Origin: Ilumatobacteraceae bacterium
Lineage (GTDB): Bacteria > Actinomycetota > Acidimicrobiia > Acidimicrobiales > Ilumatobacteraceae
Assembly: GCA_009694465.1 (NCBI GenBank)
Contig: SHUW01000003.1
Coordinates: 1-51,739, forward strand
Reading direction: 5' to 3'
DNA: 51,739 nucleotides
Of this stretch, positions 20,693-30,215 are shown one piece after another. A model generated the notes under the pieces. The model ran no database searches. It saw nothing but the letters and a program-made list of their open reading frames with translations, and had not been told where the DNA came from. A program made the translations under genes and the position numbers. How positions within the stretch are numbered: the first letter of the stretch is position 1; each line of letters starts with the position of its first letter.

Positions 20693-21183
20693 GATGCGTC
20701 CCGTTGAGAGATGACAATCTTTACGGCTTCAAGGATGCGCCCGTATCCTGTGCAACGACAAATATTGCCAGATAAAGACTCACGAATTTGATCATCGGAG
20801 GGTTCTGGATTGGAGTCAAGCAAGTGGTGCACAGCGACTATGAACCCAGGAGTGCAAAAACCGCATTGCACTCCGCCGGCAGCGAGAAATGCTTGTTGAA
20901 TATCGGTGAGCGAGCCATTCTCTCCTAGACCCTCGACGGTGAGTATTTCCGTGTCGACGGCGGCGGCGGCCATCACCAAGCAGGAACAAACAGCTTGAGA
21001 GTCCATGACAACTGTGCAACTACCGCATTCACCTTGTTCGCAGGCTCCTTTAGCTCCTGGCAATCCAAGACGCTCGCGCAAAACATAGAGCAAACTTTCA
21101 CCGATCCAAGCATCTTTAACCGGATGACTCTGACCGTTAACCTTCAAAGTGTAAATCTCGTTACCTAATTCTTGTGCACTCAT
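20689..21183 (-). CDS. 2Fe-2S subunit of xanthine dehydrogenase family
   Basis: GACEQGECGSCTVVMD and GFCTPGFIVA...GNICRCTGYGRI; start at ATG 21183. Confidence 0.92.
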   Translation of the reverse strand: MSAQELGNEIYTLKVNGQSHPVKDAWIGESLLYVLRERLGLPGAKGACEQGECGSCTVVMDSQAVCSCLVMAAAAVDTEILTVEGLGENGSLTDIQQAFLAAGGVQCGFCTPGFIVAVHHLLDSNPEPSDDQIRESLSGNICRCTGYGRILEAVKIVISQRDAS

Positions 21184-22028
21184 GCTAGGGACCTCACTAA
21201 GAGTCGTTGAGCCAAGATCGCCACACAATGTCGGCGATATGCGGCGGTTGATCTGTGATCATCTATGGGTGTGGCCTCATCCGAGACCCGACGCCCAAAT
21301 TCGACGGCGAGATCAGCATTGATCTGCGCGCCGGCACGCAATGAAGTAGTTTTACGCAACCATTTCTCGGCTTGTGAGCAACGAATGATTGTGGGTCCGA
21401 CGGAGCCCAACGCGATGGAGATCAATCCTTCTTCCGTATCGCGCACTAGGCAAGCTGAGGCGGTGGCGATGACCATGGCATTGCGTGTGCCGACTTTTGC
21501 ATAGCCCTGCCAACCTTGTATGACGGGAACTGTGATGGAGTGCACAAACTCACCAGAGCCAAGAGCGTTCTTCTTGACCCCGAGCATGAACTCTCCCCAG
21601 GCAACATCTCGTGTTCCCTGCGGTCCAATGAGATGAATGACTGCATTAAGAGCTGAAAGGACGGGAAGTGAGTCACCTGCTGGAGAACAGGTTCCGAGAT
21701 TCCCCCCCAAAGTGCCTGCTGCCCGAATCTGCGGAGATCCAACGGTTCGAGCAGCCTGAGCGAGCGCTGGAACAAGTTCGGCAATCTTGCCGGTCTCCAT
21801 CACGGAGTAGGGAACCGCCGAACCAATAGTGACGGTTTGTTGCGTATGTCGATGCGACCACTCATGGAGTTCTTCCACGCGCCGCAGATTGATCACTGTT
21901 TGTGGCTGACGTCCGTGGAGATTGACCTCAACCATAAAGTCTGTTCCTCCAGCAAGCAGGCTCGCATTCGGGTGCTCACTAAGAAGGTCAATCAATTGAT
22001 CGACGCTGGTGGGGCTGAAAACTGGCAC
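21180..22028 (-). CDS. FAD-binding subunit of xanthine dehydrogenase family
   Basis: LLAGGTDFMVEV, AGTLGGNLGTCSPAGDSLPVL; GTG start preceded by TAAACT-N6. Confidence 0.92.
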   Translation of the reverse strand: MPVFSPTSVDQLIDLLSEHPNASLLAGGTDFMVEVNLHGRQPQTVINLRRVEELHEWSHRHTQQTVTIGSAVPYSVMETGKIAELVPALAQAARTVGSPQIRAAGTLGGNLGTCSPAGDSLPVLSALNAVIHLIGPQGTRDVAWGEFMLGVKKNALGSGEFVHSITVPVIQGWQGYAKVGTRNAMVIATASACLVRDTEEGLISIALGSVGPTIIRCSQAEKWLRKTTSLRAGAQINADLAVEFGRRVSDEATPIDDHRSTAAYRRHCVAILAQRLLVRSLA

Positions 22029-22034
22029 TCGCCT

Positions 22035-22051
22035 AGTTTACATTTTGTTAA
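22035..22051 (-). promoter_or_regulatory. Putative operator/promoter: TTAACAAAATGTAAACT (-10 TAAACT), 6 nt before GTG of XDH FAD subunit
   Basis: Exact 17-bp match to 30199-30215; imperfect palindrome TTnACA-N3-TGTnAA. Confidence 0.7.
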
Positions 22052-22452
22052 TCGCCACCACAGTCCAATGATGCTTGAAGTGAGACTTTTTGTTTGAGTT
22101 TGATCACAGAGGCTGTCCCTGCGACGGTCATGAGAAGCAGCACGATACCGTAGGCGATCCATGGAAGCCCTCGACCGGCTGTGAGAAGGTACACATCGGG
22201 TGCTGAAAATGAGAGCATGGTCAGACCTCCCCAGACGATTGATTGGCGAATTTCGTGATACTTCAGGGCGACCGCCATGCGACTAGAGGCCCGCGCAAGA
22301 ATTGGCGAGGAAACGATTTCAATCACCGCAAATATCCAAATATTGATCCCATATTTGGCGAAATAGAGTTCAGCGGTGGCGATCCGCACAAAACTCCACA
22401 GGATGATTAAGCCAAACCAGACTTTTTGCACATAAAACCGCTCTTGAATCAC
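22048..22452 (-). CDS. small multi-pass membrane protein, unknown function
   Basis: Three to four hydrophobic segments; GTG start preceded by TAGCCT-N7. Confidence 0.6.
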   Translation of the reverse strand: MIQERFYVQKVWFGLIILWSFVRIATAELYFAKYGINIWIFAVIEIVSSPILARASSRMAVALKYHEIRQSIVWGGLTMLSFSAPDVYLLTAGRGLPWIAYGIVLLLMTVAGTASVIKLKQKVSLQASLDCGGD

Positions 22453-22487
22453 CCTAAGAAGGCTAAACGGCGTAGGGTATTTTCACA

Positions 22488-23246
22488 GTGTTTAACAAGA
22501 GTCATCCATCACAGGTCACCAACTCAGCCACAGGACCTTCTCCGAAACGGGATTTGTCATTGGCCTTACATGCTTTTACTGCCTCAGGCGTTTTAGTGGG
22601 AATGGCGGCCTTGGTTGCGGTGCTTGATGGATCGGCCCGCTTAGCCATAGTTTGGTTGATTCTCGCCCAACTCATCGATGGCATTGATGGCCCACTTGCC
22701 CGTCGCTTACTGCCTGAGGAGGCGACGACGAAATTCGACGGATACATCCTGGATTTAGTTATTGATTTCGTCACCTGTGTCTTGGTGCCTGCTGCTTTCC
22801 TTTGGCAGTTTGAAATGGTTCCGCACGACAGGGCCGGAATGATTGCGATTGCTGCGATGTTGTTGTTCTCCTGCCTGTGGTTTAGCCGAACTGATCAACA
22901 GGATGATGAGAACTGGTTCCATGGTTATCCGGCCTCGTGGAATATGGTCGTGCCAACGCTGTGGCTGCTCGATACTCCACATGCAGTCAATCTCGTTGTC
23001 GTGGGAGTTCTAGCAATCCTGACGATGACGAATATTCAATTCGCCCACCCAGTGCGAGTCGTGCAGTGGCGAGCATGGAATATGGCATCCATCACTTTTT
23101 GGGTGCTCGGAGTTTTATTTGCAACTATGGCTGCGCCCGACATTCCGGCATTGCTCATTGCCCTGACTGTGCTCGGCCCGCTGATGATCTTTACGGCAAC
23201 GACTGCTCGTGCCGTTCATAATTTGGCAGCGAAAAAATACGCCTGA
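22488..23246 (+). CDS. pcs: phosphatidylcholine synthase (CDP-alcohol phosphatidyltransferase family)
   Basis: DGIDGPLARR...KFDGYILDLVIDFVTCVLVPAAF, WFHGYPASWNMVV, FAHPVRVVQWRAWN, closely matching Pcs signatures. Confidence 0.87.
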   Translation: MFNKSHPSQVTNSATGPSPKRDLSLALHAFTASGVLVGMAALVAVLDGSARLAIVWLILAQLIDGIDGPLARRLLPEEATTKFDGYILDLVIDFVTCVLVPAAFLWQFEMVPHDRAGMIAIAAMLLFSCLWFSRTDQQDDENWFHGYPASWNMVVPTLWLLDTPHAVNLVVVGVLAILTMTNIQFAHPVRVVQWRAWNMASITFWVLGVLFATMAAPDIPALLIALTVLGPLMIFTATTARAVHNLAAKKYA

Positions 23247-23258
23247 CCCTGCAGGACT

Positions 23259-24266
23259 TTAGGCGTGCGGATCCCAATCAGCGAAAGCGTCAATTGTTGC
23301 CGTCACGTCTCCTAGGGGATACAAAATTGGTGTAGTGCATCCGTGGTCTATGTAGTGCTTAACTTTTGCTCTCGCTTCATCTGGCGTTCCGCTCGCAGTC
23401 AACAACTCTACGATTTCGTCGGGGACCAATTTGCTGGCGGCTTCTACCTGCTCGTGAGTTGCAGGCCATGTCAAAACTTCTGCGACTTTATCGAGTAAGG
23501 ATTGTGGAACACCTGAAGCTTTCATGATGTGCGGTTGTTGACCGAGGTATTGAGTGACCATCAGGCGGGCCATGTCAAGTGCGGTCTGGCGATCTTCATG
23601 GACGCTGCAAACAACCAACTGCGGGCGGTCGATGTCATCAAGCGAGCGACCTGCTTTGTGAGCACCGCGTGCCAATGCCTCTAAAGCTTGATCGTTGTAG
23701 TCAGGTGAGACGAGATAATTCAGCACGACACCATCGGCGATTTCGCCAGTAAGTTCCATCATCTGCATACCTGTCGCTCCGATATAGATGGGCACGTCTT
23801 TAGGTCGCCGGTCTTGGTACACATAATCAAGTTCCACACCGTCTAAATGAACATATTCGCCATGAAAAGTGACAGTTTCGTTATGCAACAAGGCACGTAC
23901 TGAATTGACAATCTCACGCATCACTCGCAAGGGCTTACTACGATCAATGCCGACCTTTTGCGCAAGTGGATCCCACCATGCTCCTATGCCAAGGATGACT
24001 CGGCCTGGCGCTAAATCATCCAGGGTGGAAAAAGTTGCCGCTAGTCGGGCTGGGTTTCTACTCCAGCAATCTACGACGCCACTACCGACCTTTATTCGTT
24101 CGGTGACACTGGCAAAGGCTGCCATCGGTACCGTGGCCTCGCGTACTAACCGACTTTCTGCCTGCCACACAGCATCGAAGCCCTTAGTCTCGGCGTATTG
24201 AGCAAACGCCATACCCTCACGAATGGGATGAGCGTCTTGTAAATAGATAGCCACAGATTGTTTCAT
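23259..24266 (-). CDS. LLM-class flavin-dependent oxidoreductase
   Basis: [52 protein letters not shown]; start at ATG 24266. Confidence 0.85.
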   Translation of the reverse strand: MKQSVAIYLQDAHPIREGMAFAQYAETKGFDAVWQAESRLVREATVPMAAFASVTERIKVGSGVVDCWSRNPARLAATFSTLDDLAPGRVILGIGAWWDPLAQKVGIDRSKPLRVMREIVNSVRALLHNETVTFHGEYVHLDGVELDYVYQDRRPKDVPIYIGATGMQMMELTGEIADGVVLNYLVSPDYNDQALEALARGAHKAGRSLDDIDRPQLVVCSVHEDRQTALDMARLMVTQYLGQQPHIMKASGVPQSLLDKVAEVLTWPATHEQVEAASKLVPDEIVELLTASGTPDEARAKVKHYIDHGCTTPILYPLGDVTATIDAFADWDPHA

Positions 24267-24303
24267 GTCCCGACCTTTGTTGTGAGAGTTTTTAGATACT
24301 TGC

Positions 24304-25326
24304 TCATAGCAGTGCGAATAATTTTTGCGCTGATTCAGCGGCTTTGGCCCTTGTCTCGTCAAGATCAACTCGCACGGGTCGTCCGTCGGTGAGAAGTTTT
24401 TCCCCGCTGGACGATGTGATCTCGAGGGCGCGAATCCCCGGTGTGAAGGCCGTGTGCCATGGGCTTTCGACACTGTCGTAATTCCATGTCACGGAATCGC
24501 TTTTGCATTCCGGCATGAAGTGATACGAGTTCTCAATCCAATCTTGGGTTGTTTGCGGAGTGATGGTGAGATCGTGGGAGCGACCTGCAACATATGCAAG
24601 GCGCATTTCCTCAAGCATGTCAGCTCCAATTCCATCGGTTCCTAAAATCACTTTGTTTGTTGCACGCGCTGGAAATGCGTACCCGACACCATTATTCATA
24701 TTGCTGCGCGGATTGTGGGCGATTGTTCCCTTGAGTTGTCGATCGAGGTGAACACAGTGCACCAGAAGCCAGTCATCTTTGGCTAAATGTTCCAATCTGC
24801 GCCCTGCATCGTTGTCGTTTGCCCCTTCTGCGACATGTATATGAACGCCAACACCGAGGTCTTGTGCCAGGTCTGCGGATTGTTGTAGCAGTTCATCAGA
24901 ACATGTAAAAGCCGCGTGCACTCCCACCATGCCGTGCCCGCCAGCGCGTATAAAACGCTCATTCTCTTGTAGACCACGTTTGGCTCCGTCAGGACCGTGA
25001 CGATCCGTCACTCCATACGAACACATCACACGAACTCCGACTTCTTGACACGCTTGGGCGATCACATCAAGGCTTCCTTCGATTGCCGATGGGCTTTCGT
25101 GATGATCAATGATTCCTGTCGTGCCGCTCATGAGGGCTTCCATGGCCCCCAACTTGGCAGACCAATAGATCATCTCGAGATCAAGAGCCACATCAAGTCG
25201 CCACCAAACTTGTTGCAAAATACTTAAGAAGTCTGTCGGCGCAACAGGGGGAGCAGGCATTCCGCGGGCCAGGGATGAATACAAATGATGATGCCCGCAG
25301 ATCATCCCAGGCGTCGTAGCAGGCAC
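24304..25326 (-). CDS. SsnA-like amidohydrolase lacking the usual N-terminal segment
   Basis: [63 protein letters not shown] match E. coli SsnA landmarks; GTG start 2 nt after XDH stop. Confidence 0.82.
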   Translation of the reverse strand: MPATTPGMICGHHHLYSSLARGMPAPPVAPTDFLSILQQVWWRLDVALDLEMIYWSAKLGAMEALMSGTTGIIDHHESPSAIEGSLDVIAQACQEVGVRVMCSYGVTDRHGPDGAKRGLQENERFIRAGGHGMVGVHAAFTCSDELLQQSADLAQDLGVGVHIHVAEGANDNDAGRRLEHLAKDDWLLVHCVHLDRQLKGTIAHNPRSNMNNGVGYAFPARATNKVILGTDGIGADMLEEMRLAYVAGRSHDLTITPQTTQDWIENSYHFMPECKSDSVTWNYDSVESPWHTAFTPGIRALEITSSSGEKLLTDGRPVRVDLDETRAKAAESAQKLFALL

Positions 25327-25328
25327 GG

Positions 25329-27944
25329 TTAATCGTCATCTCCGGTTGCGGGTCGCATCGGTAATTTTGTGCGCCACAGACCGTCGTAATCAAACAATGC
25401 GGCAGCGACTGCGCCTGCGGTGGGCACTAATCCAATTTCACCGACTCCCTTGATGCCATAAGGGGCATTGGGCTCGGGGGATTCAACGAGAATCACTTTG
25501 ACTGGAGGCATATCTTTGGCGCGAATGATGCCAAGACCGCGCAATGTCGTCACGGTGGGGAAGCCGGTGGCAGGATCAGATGGGAAATCCTCGGTCAGGG
25601 CATAACCAAGTCCCATATGGATTGAACCTTCGATCTGTCCTTCGCAAAGAGTGGGATTGACCGCTCGCCCAACATCATGGGCTGCCACAACCTGCGAGAT
25701 TTTTCCTGTCTCTCGATCCATAACAATCAATTGAGACGCGTATCCAAAAGTGGAATGGATGACAGGGTTTTCAACCTCGCCGAGTTTCTGAGTCCAATCA
25801 ATTCGATATTCACCGTAGTGATCCACGCCGATAGCCAGATTCGCGGCACGAGCTGCCTCACAGGCGGCCTTCACCGCACCGGCACCCATCAAAGTGCCAC
25901 GTGAACCCGTCGTCTGACCAAAACCCAATTCACGCGTCGTGTCGACGATGACACGAATCCGTTCAGGGTCAATGCCGAGTTCGTGAACAACAACTTGTAA
26001 CGCCACGGTATTGATACCTTGGCCCATCTCGGTCCAACCGTGTCTCACTTCAACAATTCCATCGCTACGAAAATGAACGACTGCTCCACTCAGTTCTTTA
26101 AATCCGTTACCGAGTCCACTGTTCTTCAATCCAAGTCCCAGACCTACGGCATGTCCAGCGGCGACAGCTTCGTCATAGAAAGGCTTGATTTCATCAAGAC
26201 ACATATCTGCACCGAGACAACCATCGTTCATGATTTGTCCGGGTCCCCAGATTGAACCAGGGTGAATGACATTGCGTTTGCGTATCTCCCAGCCAGAGAT
26301 GCCAACCAGTTGCGCCAGTCGGTCCATGACCCCTTCCATGGCAAACTGTGCCTGATTAGCTCCAAAGCCTCGAAATGCTCCACAAATGGGGTTATTCGTT
26401 CGGGCGGCGATGGCCTCCACATCAATATTGTCCAATGCATAGGGACCACTAGCGTGCCCGGCCATACGCTCCAAGACTTTCATTCCGACGCTGGCGTACG
26501 CACCGCTGTCACCGATTGCGCGAACTTTAAGTGCTGTTAAATGTCCTTCGGCATCGCAGCCAACGGTGTAACGCATCTCAATGGGATGACGCTTTGCGTG
26601 AATCAGCAATGACTCTTCGCGCGACAAAGTGCCTTTGACGGGGACATTGAGGAGCCATGCTGCTAAGGCAGTTTGGGCTTGATTACTCATGTCCTCCTTG
26701 CCACCGAACGCACCACCATTGGACAAAAGTTCCACCGTAATGTGCGAATGATCGATACCTAGAACGCGAGCGATGTCATTGCGGTCATCCCACACTCCTT
26801 GGCCACCTGAGTAGACATGTAGACGACGCTCACCGTCGCTGAGTGAAGGCACAGCAAGGGTGCTTTCAGGTTCCAGAAATGCGTGTTCAATTCTCTGTGT
26901 GCTAAATGACTCATCGACAACGAACTTGCTCGAGGCAAGGGCAGCGTCCACGTTTCCACGTTGATAGGCGCTACGACTCAGCACATTTGACTGAGTTCCC
27001 CAAACCGCTATGTCATCGGACTGAATCGCTATTGCGGCATCTGTGATTGGCGTCAGCGGAGAATAGTCGACATCAACCAACGCCGTTGCCTTGCGCGAGT
27101 TGAGTCGGGTATCAGCCACGACTACTGCCAGAACATCGCCTGCATAACTCGTTCGACCACCGACGGGGATCATGATCGGCCAGTCTTTATAGATCAATCC
27201 CACCTTTAATTCACCAGGTATATCTGCAGCAGTAAAAACCGCTACAACTCCGGGTGAAGAGAGGGCTTGCGTCGTATCAATTCCGTTGATGTCTGCCCGT
27301 GCATGTTTAGTGAGGACTAATGAAGCATGCAACATTCCGGGGACGCGCAGGTCGTCAATGTAACCCCGATCACCGAGAGCTAATTCTCTGGCTTCATATT
27401 TCATTCCCCCTGAGCCGATACCTGTGGGTTGTACTGGACGGAGATTTTTGCCAAGGGCCACAGATTCGATGGCTTCTAGGACCTTGACATATCCAGTGCA
27501 CCGACAGAGATTTGCTCCAAGATGACGCGACATATCTCCCTTTGTGAGAGCCGCTCCCTTTTTGTCTATTTGCCCCTTAGCGCGCATCACGATTCCGGGA
27601 ATACAAAAACCACACTGCAGAGCCCCGCAAGCAGCAAAAGCATTGGCGTAAGAATCTCTTTCTTCAAGAGGTAGACCTTCTAAGGTGACGATGGTCTTTC
27701 CAGCGACTTTGCTCAGTGATTGTTGACAACTGACGATGACTTTTCCGTCAATCAACACCGTGCAACATCCGCATTGGCCAGTTGGCGAACACCCATCTTT
27801 CGCAGAAGTGATATTTAGTTCTTCTCGTAAGGCTGCAAGAAGATGGGGATGAGACGAATCCACCGTGACGTCACGCCCGTTGACTCGAAGGGCCACTCGT
27901 GTGCCTCCTTGGTCATCGGTTTGAACATTGCGTGTTTCTGTCAT
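25329..27944 (-). CDS. xanthine dehydrogenase-type enzyme, 2Fe-2S domain fused to molybdopterin-binding domain (XdhD/selenium-dependent-XDH-like)
   Basis: GCSPTGQCGCCTVLIDG, GFCIPGIVMRAKG, ANLCRCTGYVKV fused to GGAFGGKEDMS, RTNNPICGAFRGFGANQAQFAMEG, YGIKGVGEIG. Confidence 0.88.
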   Translation of the reverse strand: MTETRNVQTDDQGGTRVALRVNGRDVTVDSSHPHLLAALREELNITSAKDGCSPTGQCGCCTVLIDGKVIVSCQQSLSKVAGKTIVTLEGLPLEERDSYANAFAACGALQCGFCIPGIVMRAKGQIDKKGAALTKGDMSRHLGANLCRCTGYVKVLEAIESVALGKNLRPVQPTGIGSGGMKYEARELALGDRGYIDDLRVPGMLHASLVLTKHARADINGIDTTQALSSPGVVAVFTAADIPGELKVGLIYKDWPIMIPVGGRTSYAGDVLAVVVADTRLNSRKATALVDVDYSPLTPITDAAIAIQSDDIAVWGTQSNVLSRSAYQRGNVDAALASSKFVVDESFSTQRIEHAFLEPESTLAVPSLSDGERRLHVYSGGQGVWDDRNDIARVLGIDHSHITVELLSNGGAFGGKEDMSNQAQTALAAWLLNVPVKGTLSREESLLIHAKRHPIEMRYTVGCDAEGHLTALKVRAIGDSGAYASVGMKVLERMAGHASGPYALDNIDVEAIAARTNNPICGAFRGFGANQAQFAMEGVMDRLAQLVGISGWEIRKRNVIHPGSIWGPGQIMNDGCLGADMCLDEIKPFYDEAVAAGHAVGLGLGLKNSGLGNGFKELSGAVVHFRSDGIVEVRHGWTEMGQGINTVALQVVVHELGIDPERIRVIVDTTRELGFGQTTGSRGTLMGAGAVKAACEAARAANLAIGVDHYGEYRIDWTQKLGEVENPVIHSTFGYASQLIVMDRETGKISQVVAAHDVGRAVNPTLCEGQIEGSIHMGLGYALTEDFPSDPATGFPTVTTLRGLGIIRAKDMPPVKVILVESPEPNAPYGIKGVGEIGLVPTAGAVAAALFDYDGLWRTKLPMRPATGDDD

Positions 27945-28903
27945 GGCTTTGGCTGCACAATCGCTCCACGCTGGCTAGTGATGCGTTGATACATGTCTGG
28001 ACGCCGGTATTTGTCAAAATCAAAGAGCGTGTTCTTATAGCGCTGGCACCAATCAAGATCGCAAGACGCCACAATGAGTTCGTCGTCAGTGGTCAGTGTG
28101 CGCGCAATTATTTCTCCACTCGGCGCCACGATAGATGTTTGGCCTAGTGAGTCGACACCTTCTTCAACGCCAGCCTTTGCGACACCGACAACCCATGTTC
28201 CATTTTGGTAAGCCCCTGATTGCATAACTAACGAGTTGTGGAAACCCTGCAGAATATCTTGGCTTGGATCTGGAACATAGTGAATGGGTGTGTTGTATCC
28301 ACAGAGGATCAACTCGACGCCCTGCAAACCCATTTCACGATATGACTCAGGCCAGCGACGGTCGTTGCAAATCATCATGCCAACAAGCCCATTGAAACAA
28401 TGCCAAACTCCGAAGCCTTCTGTTCCTGGTTCAAAGTAGTAACGCTCAGCATGTTGAAATGGGCGATCAGGTTCATGATGGGCGTGACCAGGAATGTGCA
28501 CCTTGCGGTAGTGAGCGACGACTGACCCATCTTTGTCGACTAAAATCTGAGTGTTGTAACGGTGTCTCACACCTGCCTCATCTGGTGTAGTGAGTTCGGC
28601 GTAACCCAGGCAGAAGCCGATTCCGAGTTTCTTGGCTTCGTCAAAAAGTGGCTGAGTTTCAGAACTGGGCATGCTGCTTTCGTACCAATGGTCTGTCTCC
28701 GAAATGTCATCCACAAACCATCGCGGGAAAAAAGTTGTTAATGCAAGTTCAGGAAAAACGACAAGATCACAACCGCGCGATTTAGCTTCACGTAATAGAG
28801 CGATTAAACGCGCTACGACTTCGGTTCGAGAATGATGCTTTTGAATCGGCCCTAATTGTGCTGCACCGACGACAACCGTGCGAGATAGAGAGTTCATCGT
28901 CAA
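27941..28903 (-). CDS. N-carbamoyl-D-amino-acid hydrolase-like nitrilase-superfamily enzyme
   Basis: VFPELALTTFFPRWF, YRKVHIPGH, PFQHAERYYFEPG, MMICNDRRWPESYREMGLQG, SYQNG-like AYQNGTW; matches D-carbamoylase. Confidence 0.85.
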   Translation of the reverse strand: MTMNSLSRTVVVGAAQLGPIQKHHSRTEVVARLIALLREAKSRGCDLVVFPELALTTFFPRWFVDDISETDHWYESSMPSSETQPLFDEAKKLGIGFCLGYAELTTPDEAGVRHRYNTQILVDKDGSVVAHYRKVHIPGHAHHEPDRPFQHAERYYFEPGTEGFGVWHCFNGLVGMMICNDRRWPESYREMGLQGVELILCGYNTPIHYVPDPSQDILQGFHNSLVMQSGAYQNGTWVVGVAKAGVEEGVDSLGQTSIVAPSGEIIARTLTTDDELIVASCDLDWCQRYKNTLFDFDKYRRPDMYQRITSQRGAIVQPKP

Positions 28904-30192
28904 TCTCCTGTTTTCTCGTCAAAATTCATATGCGCTAACTGCCACATCGTGTCTAATAAAATATTCGAGCCATCAATGAGGTCGTCTGGTTCAGTAAATT
29001 CGGCTGGATTGTGGCTGATACCTAAAACCGACGGTGTAAAAATCATTGATGAAGGGCATACCCTCGCCAACATCTGCGCATCGTGACCTGCACCAGATGG
29101 CATTCTCATGACGGAGTGTCCATGGCTCTCGGTGAGACTTTCAATCAAGTCAATAACCCGAGGGTCAAACACGACTGGTTCAAAACGCGCCAATATCCTT
29201 GTCGTGATGCTGACTCCTTCGGAGTGAGCAAGGGCGTTCATGAACTCGGCAACTTCAGACTCCGCTTGTTGCAGAATGAGTTCATCGGTATTTCGAATAT
29301 CGAGTGTGAGGAGAGCTGATTTTGGTACGACATTAATAAGGTTGGGATGTATGTCGATTTTGCCGACGGTGCAGACTTGATGCCCGCCTAACCGCTCGGC
29401 CAATTCACGTAAAAATACGGTGATCTTTGCCGCCACAAATGCTGGATCGTGGCGCAGCGACATGGGGGTGGTCCCTGCATGGTTGCTTTGCCCCTCAATG
29501 AGCACTTCCTGCCATGAAATTCCTTGCACCCCAGTAACTGCTCCGAATCGCACGCCCTGTGCCTCGAGTAGCGGACCTTGCTCAATATGCAGTTCCACGA
29601 AGGCGTGGGGTACGGCTCCTGGGCTTGGGGATGAACCGGCGTATTCAATACGGTTCAATTCGTCGGCCAACAAGGCACCATCAATGGAGACGGTGTTCAG
29701 TGCTTCCTCGAGTGCCATTCCACCTGCAAAAACTAAAGAACCCATCATGTCGGGCTGGAAGCGAGCACCTTCCTCGTTGGTAAAAACGCCGACGCTCAAG
29801 GGTCGGGGTGGCGATAATTGAGCGGCCATAAGGGTTTCAATGACCTCAAGGCCCGCCAGTACACCCAGATTTCCGTCGTAACGGCCTCCAGTGCGCACAG
29901 TATCAATGTGGCTACCAGTCATCACTGGGGCGCCACATCCGACATTCCATGTGCCGACTATATTGCCGATGCCGTCAATGGAAATCTCCAAACCGAGATC
30001 CTTCATCCAGGTCACGATCAGGTCGCGGCCGAGCCGATCTTCATCGGTGAGTGCCAAGCGACAGGACCCGCCACCAGGAATCGGACCGATGTCAGCAAGT
30101 TCTTGCAGCCTGCTGAGGAGGCGAGTTCCAGAGACATGCACGCCCAAGGAGGTGGGTGGTCTTACGCTGAAGGAGTTCTCCGATCCGGACAC
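28900..30192 (-). CDS. M20-family Zn amidohydrolase (N-carbamoyl-L-amino-acid hydrolase / allantoate amidohydrolase type)
   Basis: GSHIDTVRTGGRYDGNLGVLAGLE, NEEGARFQP, ELHIEQGPLLE, HAGTTPMSLRHD, MPSGAGHDAQMLA; GTG start preceded by TAAACT-N6. Confidence 0.88.
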   Translation of the reverse strand: MSGSENSFSVRPPTSLGVHVSGTRLLSRLQELADIGPIPGGGSCRLALTDEDRLGRDLIVTWMKDLGLEISIDGIGNIVGTWNVGCGAPVMTGSHIDTVRTGGRYDGNLGVLAGLEVIETLMAAQLSPPRPLSVGVFTNEEGARFQPDMMGSLVFAGGMALEEALNTVSIDGALLADELNRIEYAGSSPSPGAVPHAFVELHIEQGPLLEAQGVRFGAVTGVQGISWQEVLIEGQSNHAGTTPMSLRHDPAFVAAKITVFLRELAERLGGHQVCTVGKIDIHPNLINVVPKSALLTLDIRNTDELILQQAESEVAEFMNALAHSEGVSITTRILARFEPVVFDPRVIDLIESLTESHGHSVMRMPSGAGHDAQMLARVCPSSMIFTPSVLGISHNPAEFTEPDDLIDGSNILLDTMWQLAHMNFDEKTGD

Positions 30193-30198
30193 AGAGCA

Positions 30199-30215
30199 AG
30201 TTTACATTTTGTTAA
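30199..30215 (-). promoter_or_regulatory. Putative operator/promoter: TTAACAAAATGTAAACT (-10 TAAACT), 6 nt before GTG of M20 amidohydrolase
   Basis: Exact 17-bp match to 22035-22051 with identical spacing to the start codon. Confidence 0.7.

Noticed and set aside
23239-23262. CCTGCAGG palindrome at the pcs/LLM convergent junction as a terminator
   Set aside because: Only an 8-bp restriction-site-like palindrome without a loop or T-tract.
25329-27944. Selenocysteine-containing XDH
   Set aside because: No in-frame TGA in the ORF; any selenium dependence would be via a labile cofactor, not Sec.
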